DNA from: Hypoxylon rubiginosum
Lineage: Eukaryota > Ascomycota > Sordariomycetes > Xylariales > Hypoxylaceae
Direction: 5' to 3'
DNA: 64,000 nt
Assembly (NCBI GenBank): GCA_902806565.1
Contig: CADCXA010000066.1
Span: 372,001-436,000, forward strand
Positions 22,593 to 33,148 of the stretch are shown here, in pieces. How positions within the stretch are numbered: position 1 is the stretch's first letter; each line of letters opens with the position of its first letter. The position numbers were made by a program, and so were the translations under genes. The notes beneath the pieces were generated by a model. The model made no database searches and was not told the origin of the DNA. It saw only the letters and a program-made list of their open reading frames with translations.

Positions 22593-24009
22593 ATGACAGT
22601 AGACGCCTCTGTTCGACATCTGCGGGTAGCGATAGTTGGTGGAGGGCCCGGCGGCCTTGCAACAGCCATTGCCCTCTCCAAAATTCCCAACGTTTCAGTC
22701 GCTATATACGAACAGGCTACCCTACTGAGAGAAGTAGGCGCTGGCATAAGTATTGGTGCCAATACTTGGAATGTGTTGGAGTTACTTGGCGTCGCAGACA
22801 CGCTCACCAGCGGCCATCCGACATGGGCAATCCTAAATATGTGAGCGAATACACACTAAGCGGCGTGATATAGTCATTGAACCAAATCAAGGAACGGCCG
22901 TTCCGGGGAAGAACTCGATCGTCGCCAGAGACCAAAAGATGGAATCACGCGTCCGCCCATTCGAACGCAAAGGACTGCACTCCAGAAGGCCCTCCTAGCG
23001 CACGTAAAACCTGGCACAATAAAACTTTCCAAAAGGTTGGCACGTATGGTTGATAAAGACCACGAAGGGGTTGAGTTGCATTTTGAAGATGGGACTATCG
23101 AGAAAGCTGATTTGGTGGTGGGTGCAGATGGCATCAGATCTGTAAGAGTTCCATTAAACAGCTAATTCGATCAGAATATTCTCTAAATAAGAGTCAAATA
23201 GGTGGTTCGAGATGCCGCTTGGCCAAGTTATGAAATCAAGTTCACAGGAACCACGATTTGGAGGGCCCTCCTACCGTGGGATGCCGTGAAAGACCTGGAT
23301 CCTCGATTTGAGATCACTGGTTGGTGGCATACCCCGACTACGCATGTCTATTTTTCTCCTGTCGGGGAAGGACTTTGGGAGATAGCGTCGAGAGCATGGC
23401 AAGATCCAGCGACGAATAGCGCGAGCAAAAAAAGCTGGGGCGTTCCGGTTGAGAATGCTTATGTCGAGTCGTATTTTACGGTATCTTCTCCATTCCCTCA
23501 GACACGTAGCGCGATTAGCTAAGAGAACATAGGAGTATCTTCCAGAAATTAGAGAGGCTCTTGCTCGAGTACCGCCTGATGGCTGGCGCGAGTTCGCTGC
23601 GTTCGCTGGCCCTGAGCTTTCTCAACTCACAGCATGGGACAACAAGGTCGTGCTTGTTGGGGACTCGTCGCATGCTTTATCCGGCGCGTTCGGATCAGGG
23701 GCGGGGTTTGCAATGGAAGATGGTTGGATTCTGGCGCAAGCTCTTGCGTACTGGAAGAATGACACTAGCAAAGCCCTACCCCTATTCGACGCTATTCGGC
23801 TACCGTATTATTCACGCATGTATGCGCACCTTGCCGCAGAGGCCGATCGACGCGCCGCCAAGTTGAAGGTATTAGGGAACCCGACATTCGATGAACGAGT
23901 TAGAAACAAGGTTATCACGGATGGAGGCAAGAAAATGTCTTGGATTTATCAAAATGACATCGGGGCCGTTTGGAAGGAGCAGATCGATCAGCTCGAGAGG
24001 GCCAAGTGA
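22593..24009 (+). CDS. FAD-dependent aromatic monooxygenase (salicylate hydroxylase-like)
   Basis: A flavoprotein hydroxylase using NAD(P)H and oxygen, of the group A (PHBH/salicylate hydroxylase) type; the exact substrate is unknown. The start at 22593 (MTVDASVRHL) leads directly into the dinucleotide-binding motif VAIVGGGPGGLATAIALS. Introns follow at about 22841-22890, 23142-23201 and 23481-23532, the last ending at CATAG before EYLPEIREAL. The second FAD motifs are present: DLVVGADGIRS and KVVLVGDSSHALSGAFGSG. The total is about 420 residues, as expected, and the frame is intact. No pathway partner lies next to it, so it may act alone in aromatic catabolism or detoxification. Confidence 0.88.
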
Positions 24010-24572
24010 AGCTCCCGTCACTCGCAGAGACAAATTTCCTTCGTCGGTAGGTACCTACCTAGGTCAATATTCGCCTATTATCGCTATGAACTTATGGCAG
24101 TGCAACTACCCAGTATGAAGCTTTAGCGACCATTTCAACTTAGAAGTAGCCATAGAGTTCATTTCCATTTTCGCATAATCCCGCGTCTGAGCGCCACACA
24201 TAATTAAGCTCACGACCCCTATTGAACGGATTCAAGGGGCGGAAATTTCTTATTTGGCAACTACCGTTTTACCTATCAACATATTGCATGTAAGTTGTTT
24301 TAATGACGATTGCATGCTCTAGTGTCCCCATGGAAATGTCTCCCCCATAGGATATTAAGAAGGCACGGTGTTATAGATATAGAGGCTTTGGTAACCTTAT
24401 CCGAAGCCATCGCAGCTGTAGGATTAATTAGGAGGCAAGTATCCTTATAGGTCCCACCCAAGCTCAACGCCCTTCTCTCTGCTTTCTTCTACTGCATCTT
24501 CATTTACTGCAAACATCAAATTACGTATCTCGGAACGAGACACTCAAGATACACACTTTTACTACCGCCAAT
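24010..24572. other. Intergenic, tandem genes
   Basis: Promoter of the small secreted protein gene and 3' region of the monooxygenase gene. It contains a CCTACCTAGGTC motif at about 24053. Nothing else recognised. Confidence 0.4.
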
Positions 24573-25134
24573 ATGCTTTTCTGCATCTCAATTCTAATGG
24601 CCTCTGTGGCTACGATAAACGCCGATCAAGTTCTTCCTTCCTCTGTTCTTCCACTCGAAGATAATCCCGATACCGTCCAAGTCATTCCGGACCCGGTCAC
24701 CTCTGTAGACGCCGAGCCGACGGAAATCAGATACGATTGCCGTGGAAGCACCATGTGCCCGACCATCCACGTCAAGGCATGTGATGAAGCCGTGAACTCC
24801 AAGCTCATACGGGATGACAACGTCAACTACGGTGCAATTAGGTATGTCAACTTACCTGTCATGTTCATGCCTATATCGCTCTTTAATCTGACTAACGCAC
24901 GTATACAGGAGCGGCATGCCTCGCGTCGGAGAATGTTACGGAATTGCTTCGGACTACGGCTGCGGGGTCTTGATTCAAGGCCCGAAAAACTGTACGAGAA
25001 CCGGCAACGATATGTGGTGGGACTACCAGGAGATTCGGTCGAATGGCTGCCACCATTGCGGACACAAGTACTGGAGCGACTGGGGATGCAAAACGACCAT
25101 TGACTATTTCCCCGTATGTGGTATTTGGCATTGA
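24573..25134 (+). CDS. Small secreted cysteine-rich protein, KP4 killer-toxin-like
   Basis: Two exons (24573-24841 and 24909-25134) encode a preprotein of about 164 residues. A hydrophobic signal peptide spans about residues 1-17, followed by an acidic proline-containing pro-region. The mature part carries about ten cysteines and short blocks that resemble the KP4 family (PF09044): a DCRGSTMC-like start, the MWWDYQEIR segment and the GCHHCGHKYW segment. KP4 proteins were first known from a smut virus, where they block calcium channels of competing fungi; chromosomal KP4-like genes are found in several ascomycetes. Function here could be antagonism of other fungi or a role in plant colonisation (inference). 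The gene is intact. Confidence 0.72.
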
Positions 25135-26122
25135 TGAGGTGGATTGAGAAAGACGTGGCAAGTGTAAAGCTGGAATCCATGGGGGGCTGCAAAATTAATT
25201 GACGCAGGAGAACCAGTGATATAATAGAATAGGGCTGCCTTACTGTTGCAGTGTTGAATGAGAATTTCTTGGTTCTTCCTACATGGCCTAAAACGCTCGA
25301 TCGCCGGAAATGGTGACAACGCGTTCACGGAACAATAGCAAGGCTTCATCTGTCCAAGTCGACGAACCAGAAACGAAGAAGCAGCAAAGAAGGCGATGAT
25401 ATAACTGAGCCATAGCATGCCGGAACGCTTAAGATTCACCAGCTAATATCCTAATATGGCTAACTACGACTTAATGATACGGAATTGTCTGATCCCGAGA
25501 AACCCACGGCGGGAACGGTTCTGGCGTTGCTGCTGAATGTCATGCTATCCTCGTCGAAGATCTCCCACGGGCTCGCTGTTAAGACCGTCGCATTAGTGAT
25601 TAACGAGGGGAGCCCATGGGGGGACAGGACCGAGGTTCTCATTTAGGGTGGCATGCGCAAACTAGCTACTGCATTGCGACTGGATGGAAGAGAGAAAAAA
25701 AATTACAAGATTGAGAAGGTGAAATTTCCAGATCCTACGATGACATAATACGGTGTATATTGGAGTGTGCTATAAATGCACGGAAGCTAGCGCTCACAGT
25801 CGCTATAAATATAGGGAATTCAGTGTTAATAATCGCTATAATTATAGCAGTATCTTGCCCCTTATTGAGCCCCTATTGAGGTCCCGAAAGCTGCTATAGG
25901 GGGAAGTGCGCTATAATAAAGCACCTAGGGTATGCGCTGTCACTTGCTATAATTTTAGCGGCTTTTAGCACTAAATTTATTGTATTTATAGGGCATCTCA
26001 GCAGTATACTGTACTATTCATCTTCTAAATTGATTTTTCGCGGTAAGCCTCTCCCTCGCGTCCCCCCAAGATAGTCCTTGTTTTCAATTGCCTAGCCACC
26101 TAAACCTGCCGTTCTAACCGCC
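25135..26122. other. Intergenic with element remnant
   Basis: Contains the second miniature-element remnant (separate entry). The small open frame at 25460-25642 on the minus strand shows no family feature and was not called. Confidence 0.45.
25738..26045. mobile_element. MITE-like element remnant, copy B
   Basis: Shares with copy A the ATGACATAAT arm (here at 25740) and the block GGTATGCGCTGT...TATAATTTTAGCGGC...TGTATTTATAGGGCAT (25930-26002), which is roughly three-quarters identical to 7951-8027. A second, poorer version of the block (GCGCTCACAGTCGCTATAAATATAG) occurs at about 25791. The right arm, AAATTGATTTTTCGCGG near 26025, resembles the TIR of copy A. It is AT-rich and non-coding, and ends about 80 bp before the kinase-like gene. 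Confidence 0.45.
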
Positions 26123-27353
26123 ATGCCACCTTGCCTGGGAGAAATTCTCCATGGGAGACTTAGCTCATATACTATTTTGAAGAAGATCCAAGATACAGTA
26201 TGGCTTGCAAGGTTTGTGACAAGGGCTACTAAAGTTGGAACACATGGCACGTAACTGACGAGTTACAGAAATCAAAGCAATAAGCTTGCTCTTATAAAAA
26301 GTGCCAGTGGACATCCACGCGTCGAGAACGAACGAAACGTCCTTAAACGCTTCCAAAGTCGATCTCCGTATATTCGTCCTCTCATTGACGACATACAAGA
26401 TCCGGCAAAGCCGACGACGATTGTCTTGAAACATCTTGACTCGGATTTGTTAGAGGCATCAATTCAGAAATCACTCAGTCGACGAGAGATCAAGTATGTT
26501 TCGAGACGTATCCTTGAAGCTCTGAATGTCCTTCATGAGGACGGTTATGTCCATACAGGTGAGTGTATTCACTACAAGTGACTGATATTTAACATAAAGA
26601 GTTCTAATCAGATACTCAAGATGTCAAACCCAGCAATGTATTTGTAAACTACAGAGGGGACGAGAATGAGATCCGATTTTCTGATGTCCAGCTGGGAGAT
26701 TTTGGTGGCAGTTACTGTAATAATAATATTCCCCGCCATTTCATTCATTTGTTCACATTCTCTAAGCTCAGGATAGCGAATGGGCCAGGTCATGCACACC
26801 TATCGGAGCGCCGATGTGGAACAGTCCAGAGGTACTCTTAGAATTTCCATCTTGGAATACAGCCACAGACATTTGGTCATTTGGCACGGTTGTGAGTCCA
26901 ATTACTCCATGGTATATTGACGAGACTAAAATCTTTGGTAAAACCTAGGTTATAAGCTTGATATACGGTGGCGACTTCAACTTATTTCGTCCCAAGAAAG
27001 CTCACTCCGGCGACGAGGACTACAGCGCTGAAGTAGTGGAGTCGCAGTTTCGCTACTTTGGCCCTTTCCCGAGTAAGATAAAAGATATTGTGAGCGAAGA
27101 GAACTGTCAAACAATCCTATATCTTCTGCATCTGGTCCCACCTGAGAAGACAACTCGTAAGTAATCTTCGACACAAAACGACTTATCCAATCCCATGCAC
27201 TAACATTGAGTTTCCGAAGCATTCCGATTTATCACTGAACGGGAGGTTGCAAAAAATGACAAGGAGTTCATCTTAAAAATCATGAAAATGGACTGGCGTG
27301 ATCGACCGACGGCCAAGGAACTACTTCAGGATGAATGGTTCCGTGGAGAATAG
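26123..27353 (+). CDS. Protein kinase-like protein, fungal-expanded family
   Basis: Six exons give about 330 residues. The start at 26123 (MPPCLGEILHGRL) begins the N-lobe at SSYTILKKIQDTVWLARN; the next exon starts at 26269. The glycine-rich loop is not recognisable, which I believe is common in this fungal family. The invariant Lys may be the one in LALIKSASGH. The catalytic loop reads HTDVKPSN if the second intron ends at CTCAAG. The DFG-equivalent is LGDFGG, the activation segment ends in WNSPEV, and the C-lobe has TDIWSFGTV and WRDRPTAKELL. The catalytic Asp, Lys and Asn are kept, so activity is possible despite the weak N-lobe. The intron before TPIGAPMW is at about 26717-26772. No partner gene is evident. 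Confidence 0.75.
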
Positions 27354-27929
27354 ATCACAAGAAGACTTGCGAGACGCTAGATACTTCAAGATTATCTATG
27401 TCTGAAGGTACAGGTCAGTTGTAATCAACACTATAGAGGTGGTTCGGGCTCTTATGGGAAGTTATTGTACATTAAAATCAGTACAATTTTACCTCTTTCC
27501 TAGCACATAGACATCGATTATGTTCCAGAACGGCATGAACGGTAGGTTGCATGTGATGTTGTGCCGTTTATGAGACAAGCCCAACCAACGGGAGTGTTCA
27601 AATTACTCTCACGCTCAGGGGCTCAGGGGTTCAGGGGCGCCAATCGGTTAACCCGATCCGACTAGCTTCTCCTTACCACGTTGGCTTTAGAAATTTATAA
27701 CTATATTCAAAGCTACTCGTGACGGCCCATACTGAGTGTTATGAATGACCTGTTACTATTGCAAGCAGCAGTCTTTTAATTTTCAAAAGGGACAATTCAG
27801 AAGCCAAATGGTGAAAGAAGATGTGAAAGCAGCTGTGTACGAAATGTTCTCTTTTGTTTGCTACAAATATCAAAAGTAGCCACTTTGCTCCTATGTCTGA
27901 CAAATGTCTCTCAGGTTGCTAACTTCATC
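27354..27929. other. Intergenic, tandem genes
   Basis: AT-rich DNA between the kinase-like and phosphotransferase genes. A short CAGGGGCTCAGGGGTTCAGGGG direct repeat (about 27616) is the only feature noticed. Confidence 0.4.
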
Positions 27930-29164
27930 ATGTTGACAAAATCACTAAATATTGACGTGCTCAATTGGAAATCCGCTGAATATGGTTCAATAAACTATGT
28001 GGGCGAGGCCATTCAGAAAACAAATTAGGTCGAACTTTGCCAGCTTGCATCGAGACTTAACAACGGACTCCCTTGCGTACTGCTCGACAAAACTACCAAT
28101 GGGTTAAACAACTTGGTCAAACTCATCCAATTCGAAGATGGGACAAGATGGATCGCTCGGATTAGGTTGCGTACGTCTGCTGCAGACTTGGCGAAGATGC
28201 GTAGCGAGGTACAGGTTATGCGTCTGATCAAGGAGCGATCTCATCTTCCAATTCCTAAGGTGTTCGCGTACAATACCGACGAGAACAATCCGGTTGGAGT
28301 TCCCTTCATTCTGATGGAATTCCTGCCGGGAAATACTGGTATGGATTCCTTTGGTGGATGGGATACGCATCACGGCCGAATACCTTCAGCCTACCGTCAA
28401 ACCTTTTATCGCTCGGTGGCAGAATGTCATGTTCGTAAGTCCTTTCTTATTGATCAGTTACCTTGTTCCTGACTTGAGCATAGGTGCAAATTACCGCCTT
28501 GCGTTTCTCTAAGATCGGCACTATCATCAAGGGTAAGGATGGATATGATATTGGCCCGTTCGAGGATATAGGCGGACCATTTGATACAGCGGCGGCATTC
28601 TTCGAGGCCTGGGCGGAGCATGCACGGTTTCCATTCCGAGAGGAGAGAATAAGAGAGATGATGAGAGGAGGTCCCACCGATGAAGTGCTCAAAGCGATCA
28701 ACGAGTTTCCATCTCAGATCAAGGCAATGGCTGGCCTATTATCGGACCACGATGGTAATAATGGGCCGTTTCCACTATGTCACGCCGACTTCCTTCATAG
28801 CAATATCATCGTCGATGATAATTTCGACGTTCTCGGTATCATCGACTGGGAAGGGGCGTGCACTCTGCCCTTGGAGCTCATAACGTTCCCAAGTTTCTTG
28901 AGAGCGTCGCCCGCTCCGTTCGATTCACCCGAGAACTTCGATAAAGACGGCCAGCCGGTGGACGCCGAAGAGAAGCAGCGATGGCAGGACCGAAAGGACT
29001 ATGTGCAAATGGTGCAATCGGCTGAAGGTGGGGATAATGTGCTCTCAACGTGTCTTGGCAATGAGAAACATGTGGCTCTTGCTTATTGTATGACGGCGTT
29101 TAAGGGAGGAAAGCTGGGATTCTATAATAGGGTTATAGATGAGCTAGGTAGGGCAGACCAATGA
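27930..29164 (+). pseudogene. APH-family phosphotransferase with in-frame TAG near the 5' end
   Basis: Encodes a protein of the aminoglycoside-phosphotransferase/choline-kinase-like fold, common in fungi and mostly of unknown substrate. The C-lobe is complete: CHADFLHSNIIVDD (catalytic Asp and Asn) and IIDWEGACTLP (metal-binding Asp), with one intron at 28431-28483. The natural start appears to be the ATG at 27930. After 32 sense codons there is a TAG at 28026-28028, and the same frame then continues without a gap into VELCQLASRLNNGLPCVL, which fits the expected N-terminus. The next ATG, at 28113, would drop about 60 residues of the N-lobe. Either the gene is a recent nonsense pseudogene, the downstream ATG is used, or an unrecognised intron removes the stop. 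The rest of the frame is undamaged. Confidence 0.6.
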
Positions 29165-29451
29165 TGTACTGTAGGATGTCGAACACTAGAACTATCTATA
29201 TTGAAGCTTCACGCATTAAGAAGTACCTCAGTGAGTAGGTAGATAGGTAGATAGGTAGCGTATCTGCTCTACGGTTCAGGGGCGGGTGGGTATTGGAGAA
29301 TGGAAAACGCTGCATCGTTAAACCCCAGAACGCCAAATCCTAGCAAGTACCAGCATACTTGATGTATGCTACAGCGCGAAGTAAGTACCTAGCCTCGAAT
29401 AATGTAAATATTTAGGAGATGAACTCTAGTAGCCGCAGACCTGCCAGCTCC

Positions 29452-30764
29452 TCAGTCAACGGCCTGCCGTTCCAGCATGACAAGAATCGAGGTTTCCTTC
29501 TGTTGCATAACGTTTATAGCCATACTTGCAGCGCCATTCGTAGGGCTACTGCCTAGCGACTCTTCAGCAGGTTTCTGATGGTCAGCTATGGAAGACACTA
29601 GACGGCGGAGCTTTCTGATCAGAAGGTTGATGAGGTGCAATGTGACGTGGGCATTGATCTCTGGTTGCGACGCAAGACTGAAGCTGCCAAGGCTGAATGC
29701 CGATAAGGAGCGGCTGTTGACTCGCTCTACTGTAGAGCCGCATTTGGCTATTAAGAACTCCACTATAGGCTCCAAGATGGAGAGGAGATAATAGTAGCAG
29801 GTGAGAGCGTGGAGGATGATGAGGCCGTGTTCGTCGCTCTCGTCGCTCTGCTTCTGGCGCGAAGGCATGTGTGGCTCCGATCGTCCTGCAACCAATTCTT
29901 GCAACATTCGCATCAAAGAGTCCGCATTGAAGAGAATTGTACTCAAATCAGGAACCGACCTCGGCTTACCCCTGTCAGATGTGTAAGAGGAGTCTAGATT
30001 TGCGAGTTCCTGGAACCTGCATTGTAGATCCAGCAGCTGCTTGAGCGGACTTGATTCGCCTGACTTGGCTACTTCCGCCCGGTCGTCGGTTATGTTATTA
30101 GGAAGGAAATGCTGTAGTTCGAGGGTATCTTGTGACTGATGGCTGGTCCTCCGAGGATGACTGGCGCCAGACGTTTCGCCATCGAGCTGGGAGGACGAAT
30201 GACTAAATTCGAAATCGAATATTGAATAGGCGAGGGAGTCTCCAAGCACGAATTGTTAACTCGGGTGAAATGTTTTGAAGTGCAGCATGGGAGCTCACCT
30301 TCTGCATGTGGCTTGCGATGAATCCCCGCGGCTGGTGCTGTGTCGGGTAGTGATTGCATAGCAGGTGAAGCTTGATACGACAAGGGGCTCGTAGGCCGAA
30401 AGGTTAAGCCCATGTCGAGCCCCAACTGAAGACTAGGGGGTGTCGAAGGCATGAAGAGACTCTCTTCCGTAGTCGTCATGCTGAAGTCATCACTAACATT
30501 ATTATCTAATGTTGCCAGAGGTTCGAGCCCATTGTAGGCATTGCTGGTTGGCAAATCCACCGGCTGCACTTGTGACGAGGTACTCTTTGGCCGGCCAAGT
30601 GGCGCCTTGAGACTGTAGACACAGCGTATGCCGAGTCTGTGGCACCTGTCGCATTTATTATCGCCGCTTCCGGACGGGCTGCAGCGATTCTTCAGGGCGT
30701 GACATCTGTCACAGGCTGCGCGTTGTTTTCTTGGCCTGGTAGAAGATGACATGGCGTTATTCAT
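29452..30764 (-). CDS. Zn(II)2Cys6 regulator, AflR-type; probable cluster regulator
   Basis: A nuclear transcription factor of about 417 residues in two exons, with an intron at about 30231-30298. The start at 30764 (MNNAMSSSTRPRKQ) places the zinc cluster at Cys18, Cys21, Cys28, Cys38, Cys41 and Cys48, with the CDRCHALKNRC and CDRCHRLGIRC spacing seen in AflR-like proteins. The C-terminal half (LHALTCYYYLLSILEPIVEF; HLINLLIRKLRRLV; MQQKETSILVMLERQ) resembles the aflatoxin-regulator domain PF08493. The gene sits at the left edge of the polyketide cluster and is divergent from the SDR gene, the usual position for a pathway-specific activator. An upstream in-frame extension to 30875 was not used. 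Confidence 0.87.
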
Positions 30765-31718
30765 GAGGACGCTGCGTCGAAAGCCCCGAGTTTTATGCAA
30801 ACCCCACCGTTGTATATGACACGGCAGAAGGAATGAGAATACTTGCTGGGAACATATAAAAGACAATCTGCCCATTATGTCCTATGCTCCATTTAATCCA
30901 CGGAATCAAGTGACGCAACAGCCTAGGCCGTGCCAACACTGCTTGTTGCTACAACGAAGTGCCATTTCGTATCTTGGCAGGGGCCACGAGCCGTGGTAGC
31001 ACCGTGGGGGGAAGGGGTCTCGAGGAATCTCGGTGGAAACTTCGACGGTAGAAAGTTTTACCAAAGAATGTAGATATGTTTTGTAATCGCTCAAGGAATA
31101 GAGACGATTGAGGTATATCGATCGACGAATGTGCACATTTCGATTTAGAAAACACAACACCTATTTCTGCAATGTTACGAATAAGCAGCCTCGGGCTTTG
31201 GAAAGTGTACTGGACTCGCAAATCTTGCCCGTTCGACGCCGAAAGGTAAGTATAGGATGGATATCATGTCATAAGCCTGCAGCCAAGGGCCAGCTCTAGG
31301 TGCTGTAGCAAATCTATTCAGCTAGCCTTCCGAGGTCGTTGGCCGAGACTCTCCATATGCCGGGTATGCGACCAATGGAATTAGATGCCTAGAACACGAT
31401 TGCTTAGAAGAAAGCATATTGTGTCACGTGCGCATCAATATAGATACTTACCTCCTATCCTGCTACTACCCTCCAACACATCTCACCCACCATTCCTGGG
31501 GATATCCGACTAAGAGGTAGGCAATCATACTGCATGCTCTGATTGACCTTAGCTCCAGTTACCTGTCCGTGTCCATGTGGCTACGCATAGTCTTTCCGAT
31601 CTGACAAGTCGCCGGCCGGGCATTTATATATCGATATGTGACCGGTCCCCTGTCGGTCTTGGTGTGAGACGCGGTCAGCACGGCTTGCATATAAGCATGG
31701 ACCTCTCTGTGAATCAGC
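30765..31718. promoter_or_regulatory. Divergent promoter region, AflR-type regulator / SDR
   Basis: About 950 bp. One near-consensus cluster motif TCGCCGG lies at 31609-31615, about 105 bp upstream of the SDR start, and a CACGTG box lies near 31425. No coding sequence recognised. Confidence 0.45.
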
Positions 31719-32618
31719 ATGGCAATCGGTACATCCATAAGTTTCCAATCTCATGCGTGTCCTGCCAACATGAATTCCAACCATCTCACCCCGTACCCCG
31801 CACTCAGCGGCGCCATCCAACAGCTGGATTTGGGGGGCAAGTCTATACTTATCACTGGCGGTGGTTATGGCATTGGCAAGGACATTGCCTGCTCGTTCGC
31901 GGAGCGCCTTCCGACCCGCATCGTATTGATTGGTCGCACTGAAAACCGGCTGAAGGGAACAGCCGCAGATTTGGCAGTTCGTTTTCCAACTGTCACATTT
32001 GCATATCGCTGCGTTGATATCACCTCGTCGACTGATGTCCAGGCTCTGTTTGATTGGGCCCAGACGCCACTCGATGTCCTTATCAATAACGCGGGCTACT
32101 TGCCCCTCATGCAATCCTTCATGGACGCCGACCTCGACGAACTCCAGCGTGGGCTAATGACAAATGTGTATGGCACTGCTCTGATGACGCAAACCTTCCT
32201 CCGTCACAGGGAGACCTACAGGGCACCTTCGGCACCACCTGCCGTTATTATCACAATGAATACGGCCGGCGCGTTGTCGCTCCGAATCCCACATCTAACT
32301 GCATACGCATCTACCAAGGCGGCACTTGCGCGATGGTCGGAACTTGCCCCGGTCGACGTACCCGACGGCGTAGCTCGGTTTATAAGTGTACATCCGGGCG
32401 CTGTAGATACCCAAATGGGTGCTAGGTTTAACCTGCCCAAATCATTTCCCTTCACCGACGCCAAACTCGTGGGGGATTTTTTGGTATGGCTCACTAGCGA
32501 CGAGGCTAGGTTCCTCTCCGGTCGGTTCGTCTGCGTTAAATGGGACGTCGGCGAGCTTGTGGAGATGAAAGAAGAGGTCCTTTCTCGGGACCTGTTCCGC
32601 ACGCTGCTCTCTATGTGA
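31719..32618 (+). CDS. Short-chain dehydrogenase/reductase (SDR), classical type
   Basis: A 299-residue NAD(P)-dependent oxidoreductase in a single exon. Motifs are the cofactor loop TGGGYGIG (about residues 46-53), NNAG, the catalytic YASTK pair, and PGAVDT after the active site. No signal peptide. A second in-frame ATG (MNSNHLTPY, 31770) might be the true start, since the 17 residues before it are not typical. It is divergent from the AflR-type regulator and next to the PKS terminus, so it probably reduces a ketone or oxidises an alcohol on the polyketide product (inference). Confidence 0.88.
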   Translation: MAIGTSISFQSHACPANMNSNHLTPYPALSGAIQQLDLGGKSILITGGGYGIGKDIACSFAERLPTRIVLIGRTENRLKGTAADLAVRFPTVTFAYRCVDITSSTDVQALFDWAQTPLDVLINNAGYLPLMQSFMDADLDELQRGLMTNVYGTALMTQTFLRHRETYRAPSAPPAVIITMNTAGALSLRIPHLTAYASTKAALARWSELAPVDVPDGVARFISVHPGAVDTQMGARFNLPKSFPFTDAKLVGDFLVWLTSDEARFLSGRFVCVKWDVGELVEMKEEVLSRDLFRTLLSM

Positions 32619-33148
32619 ATTTTGGCGAGAGGACCGAGGAAGTTGCTGTAGACGTAGGTACTATAGGTTGAATACGGGAAGAATATTTCTGAAGACTATG
32701 TCCCTACGTATTGACATGTTAAATATAGTCATTCAATAGGTAGGATATGATTCGGTTTTTTAGATAGTATGGCTTCGAGTTCAACTGTGTAAGGCGTTCG
32801 ATCGATTCGAGAGGGTATTCTTAGCTGCTGGCGCTATGTAGGAAAATAAGAAAGAACTAAGAGTTTATAAAGTCGAATTATCATCACCAAGTCACCAGGC
32901 TGTTATGAGGTAATCAATAAATACGACTATATTCAAAGAATCAAGCATTGATTTTGATATTTGATGTACGAAGATTTAAGAGAGGCGCCTGCCCGACCTT
33001 GAGAAAGGCGAGTCGGCAAATGAAATGATCCGGGTCAGCTATGTAAGCATAACTTACATAAGCGCCACTTATGTAACCCCCCGGCCCCCTAAATTTCGTT
33101 CCGGGTGCCACCTTTAACGTCCTCAATGAAATTCACCACCAAGGATCG
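32619..33148. other. Convergent intergenic region
   Basis: The 3' regions of the SDR (+) and PKS (-) genes, AT-rich. No feature recognised. Confidence 0.4.

Noticed and set aside
23561..23866. Alternative frame in the FAD monooxygenase
   Set aside because: The other frame carries the FAD motif GDSSHA; the intron ending at CATAG near 23532 restores it.
25460..25642. 60-codon minus-strand frame
   Set aside because: No start context, domain or splice-supported extension; it lies next to the element remnant.
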